NCBI GenBank assembly: GCA_963969395.1
Contig: OZ017798.1
Location: 19,522,173 to 19,586,172, forward strand
DNA: 64,000 nt
From: Pseudoscleropodium purum
Lineage: Eukaryota; Streptophyta; Bryopsida; Hypnales; Brachytheciaceae
Direction: 5' to 3'
Shown: positions 61,474 to 64,000 of the stretch, piece after piece
Position numbering within the stretch: position 1 is the stretch's first letter
Layout of the letters: the number at the start of each line of letters is the position of its first letter
Notes under the pieces: generated by a model
The model's input: only the letters and a program-made list of their open reading frames with translations
What the model was told of the DNA's origin: nothing
Databases searched by the model: none
Position numbers and translations under genes: made by a program

Positions 61474-62824
61474 TTATAAGCGGAAGCCAATTTTTTCAAA
61501 TTCTGTGATTTTAGCATAGATAAGGTTGGTATCTATAAGAATAGGCCAAACCTCAAGGATCTCAAGTCTCATAAGAATATGGGAACGTTTAGGTTCCATG
61601 ACACATCGTGCAATTTGGTTAGCACAAAACAAAAAATCCTTGGTTTGAACAATTGTACTCTTATATTCATGCTTTTGCTCTTTGTAAGTAGAGGTAGCAA
61701 TGGGTTTACTATGCCTAACAATCAATAACTTGCATTTGGCTTGTGTATATTTTTGAATGGCATGACATTGTTTCCTTGACTTGTATAAAATTCTTGCTAT
61801 ATGTCATTCTGATGTATCGCAATCCATTTCTACTACAAATTGAGTATGAGGTATGACCGTGTTAATTGTTAAACTCTTCAATAGCAGTTCTAAGTTGCAC
61901 TCTAGCAATGGCTGATTTAGTTTGAATGTGAGGATGAGAGAATTTCACTTTGTTAGGACGATGAGAATCACCTTCAGAACCAATTGGAAGATCTAATTTT
62001 CTTTTGCTGAATCCAAATACTTCTTCCCCCTCTAAGTGTGGAATTCAAGTGTAGATGTCTTCTGCTCTAGGCATCTCATTAAATGTATTTGCAATTATTT
62101 TTCCATCTCCAAATGCCATAGCTCTCTTTAATTTCAAATCTTCTTTAGAAGGGCCTCCACAAAGATAAGCTTTGTAGTTGGTCATTTGTATAAAGGCTCG
62201 AATCCAATCATTGCATGTGGCAATGAACAAGTCAAACTTGTGTTTGTCAGAAGCTTGCATCCATTTATTGTGCATTATTTCTACCAAGTTACATGTTGGA
62301 ATGTTTGCTAGTTCTTTTGCTATCAATTTTTCCAAAGATGATCAATGAAGTAATTATGCAAATGATTTGTTGTTTAGAATAAGAAATAAGGAAAAATGAG
62401 AGTAGAGTAAAGGTCATACTATTTCCATGAATCCATCTCACTGACAATATCTAAAGTGCCAAAACGTAAGCCAATCCTCAAGTTCACGAATTGTTGATTT
62501 TCATGCAGCTCTAGAGGAGTACCACCAAGCTCTAATTTCTAGATACATCTTGTCTACCTTGGACATTGATGTTGCATCCTTGTATTGCCTACAAAGTCGG
62601 ATATGTTGGTGTTGGAACTCTTTGGCAATTAGCTTCTTTGTGTGCTTGTACATGCTTGTTGCCCAATGAAACAAGTAGGTCTTTTCACGGTCCACCATTG
62701 GAATAGATGGATCCTCTAATCCATACACAATGTGAACTGCATTAAAGTTGGCTTGAACACTATCACACATAAATCCCTTGAAGGTTGGATTTGACCCTCT
62801 ATTTTGTACCATAATCTTATTCAA
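61474..62824 (-). pseudogene. MULE-like transposase relic
   Basis: Three minus-strand pieces appear in order. 62,501-62,824 has GFMCDSVQANFNAVHIVYG, PMVDREKTYLFHWATSMYKH and KMYLEIRAWWYSS. 62,045-62,335 has NLVEIMHNKWMQASDKHKFD and FIQMTNYKAYLCGG. 61,474-61,725 has CANQIARCVMEP and VWPILIDTNL. They are in different frames or separated by stops, so the gene is dead. From memory this series resembles a transposase family, probably Mutator-like, that is abundant in seed-free plants. I am sure that it is a repeated-element protein type but less sure of the superfamily. No inverted ends were found. Confidence 0.5.
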
Positions 62825-64000
62825 GCAACACCTTGCATGATTTGGCCTTCGGTGCCCTCAATTTGTATATCACAAATAATGATGGTTATGACTTTGCAAT
62901 AAGTAGAATCATAGACTAATGTTTGTTTTTTCTAGCAATTTGGAGCAAAATTGCATCCAATTTTTTTTTGCTAGCATCAACCCTATAGAAAAAAATTGGA
63001 GAAATTTCAGGCAAAATCACCAGTAGAGCGTGCAGTGATAGGTCTCACCGCAGTTTCCATGTGGAATTATCTTGAATTTCAGGGTTTCATCGCCAATGCG
63101 CCTCCCATCATCACTTTGTGTCATTTTCTGTTGGAGTTGCCTATATTCCAATCTGTTCACTTGATTGTTATTTTCGTGCTACCTTCTCTTTGAACTTGAT
63201 CGTTGGGAAGCCACTTTCTCTCCCACATTCAATTGTCTTAGTGCCACCTTTATTCCTACAATGAATTTCTTGTAGCCCACTTTGTGATGCTTCAGGAGCG
63301 TAGGAAGCAAGTGATGGATTTTGCGTTACATATTTACAACTAGTTCTACAAGCATATTGTGGTTACTTGTGTTTGTGGCGCCCCATTCATTTCCTCTTTT
63401 CTTGGTTGTATGTGTGTAATTGGAATTATGGTTGGCCTTGATGCACGCAATCAAAGAGGGTTTCAGTGTAGGGTGTGGCTTGACAATGAGAAAGCAGTGG
63501 CTTCTTGGGCTATGTTTAATTTAGCGATTGAGGAGCAAACATCCCACAATATTCTTTGCTTAATTTTTTTTGTGGCTGCTTTATGTCACTGTGTTGGGGA
63601 TTTGGGGTTGGGGTTTCCAAATCTTCTCCTCTTGCTTTGTTGGACTTTGGTTCTACCTAGAGTATTTAGGGGAGATGAGCAAGGATTAGTTTGCTTCAAT
63701 GGCAAATTTTCCTTCCGGTCCCCAAGTATACACTATGAAGGCCACACACAACAGCATCTTGGAGGAGAGGCGAGAACGAAAGCTTGACAATGCTTTTGTG
63801 GACTCGCCGTGCCATGGCAGTAAGTTTGTCATTTGGTGTATCTTTGTATAGTATATTGATCTTGCCTTCTGTTTGTTTATAGTCACCAACATTTAGTTAA
63901 ATACTAACTTTGTTTGCCGTTTGTAAGTGCAAGTTTTTTGCAGTCATGAGCTAATTCTTTATTGTATGATATAGCTTGATTTTGCATAATCTTTTGATAT
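62825..64000. other. Right edge with an unrecognised 142-codon frame
   Basis: The plus-strand frame 63,359-63,787 is the longest open frame outside the genes. It contains RVWLDNEKAVASWAMFNLAI and a hydrophobic middle (about residues 73-100). It lacks a recognised domain and a convincing splice context. It may be part of a decayed element joined to the transposase relic, or chance. Confidence 0.25.

Overview
This is a nuclear window from a land plant. It is AT-rich, with intron-bearing genes of plant type in a sea of decayed transposable elements. The plant-specific small-protein family at 31-32.5 kb, the compact introns and the transposase relic at 62 kb would fit a seed-free plant (moss, liverwort, lycophyte or fern). 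That last point is inference and the lineage cannot be fixed from sequence alone.

Only about a quarter of the window is genic, between 31 and 55 kb. From left to right there is: a two-exon gene for a 79-residue membrane-anchored coiled-coil protein (minus strand, 31,289-32,564); a tandem pair of five-exon REV7/MAD2B (MAD2L2) HORMA-domain genes (plus, 37,426-39,556 and 40,066-41,516); a ten-exon WD40-repeat gene with a transit-peptide-like N-terminus (minus, 42,420-46,834), convergent with the second REV7 copy; and an eight-exon RRS1 ribosome-biogenesis gene (plus, 51,346-54,510). I rebuilt every exon join by hand. Phases agree throughout, but no transcript evidence was available. The genes do not form one pathway: REV7 belongs to translesion synthesis and checkpoint work, RRS1 to 60S subunit assembly.

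The flanks (1-31 kb and 55-64 kb) hold almost only mobile-element remains. The dominant one is a dispersed family, about 0.65-1.6 kb per copy, whose ends read TTAA followed by CCCCTAAAG or its mirror. At least nine copies or half-copies are visible, in two subfamilies. The TTAA flank and C-rich tip are hallmarks of piggyBac-type elements, which are not commonly described from land plants. Other elements are a 5'-truncated, catalytically broken LINE (8.6-12.4 kb, minus), a CACTA-type foldback MITE with a clean 3-bp target duplication (23.2 kb), and two copies of a TA-flanked MITE (16.0 and 55.5 kb). Further ones are a MITE with perfect 28-bp inverted ends (36.2 kb), a ~720-bp element with GGTGATTGCAAG ends (22.2 kb) and a MULE-like transposase relic (61.5-62.8 kb, minus). 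There are also several tandem and simple repeats.

No rRNA, tRNA, CRISPR or organelle-derived segment was recognised.
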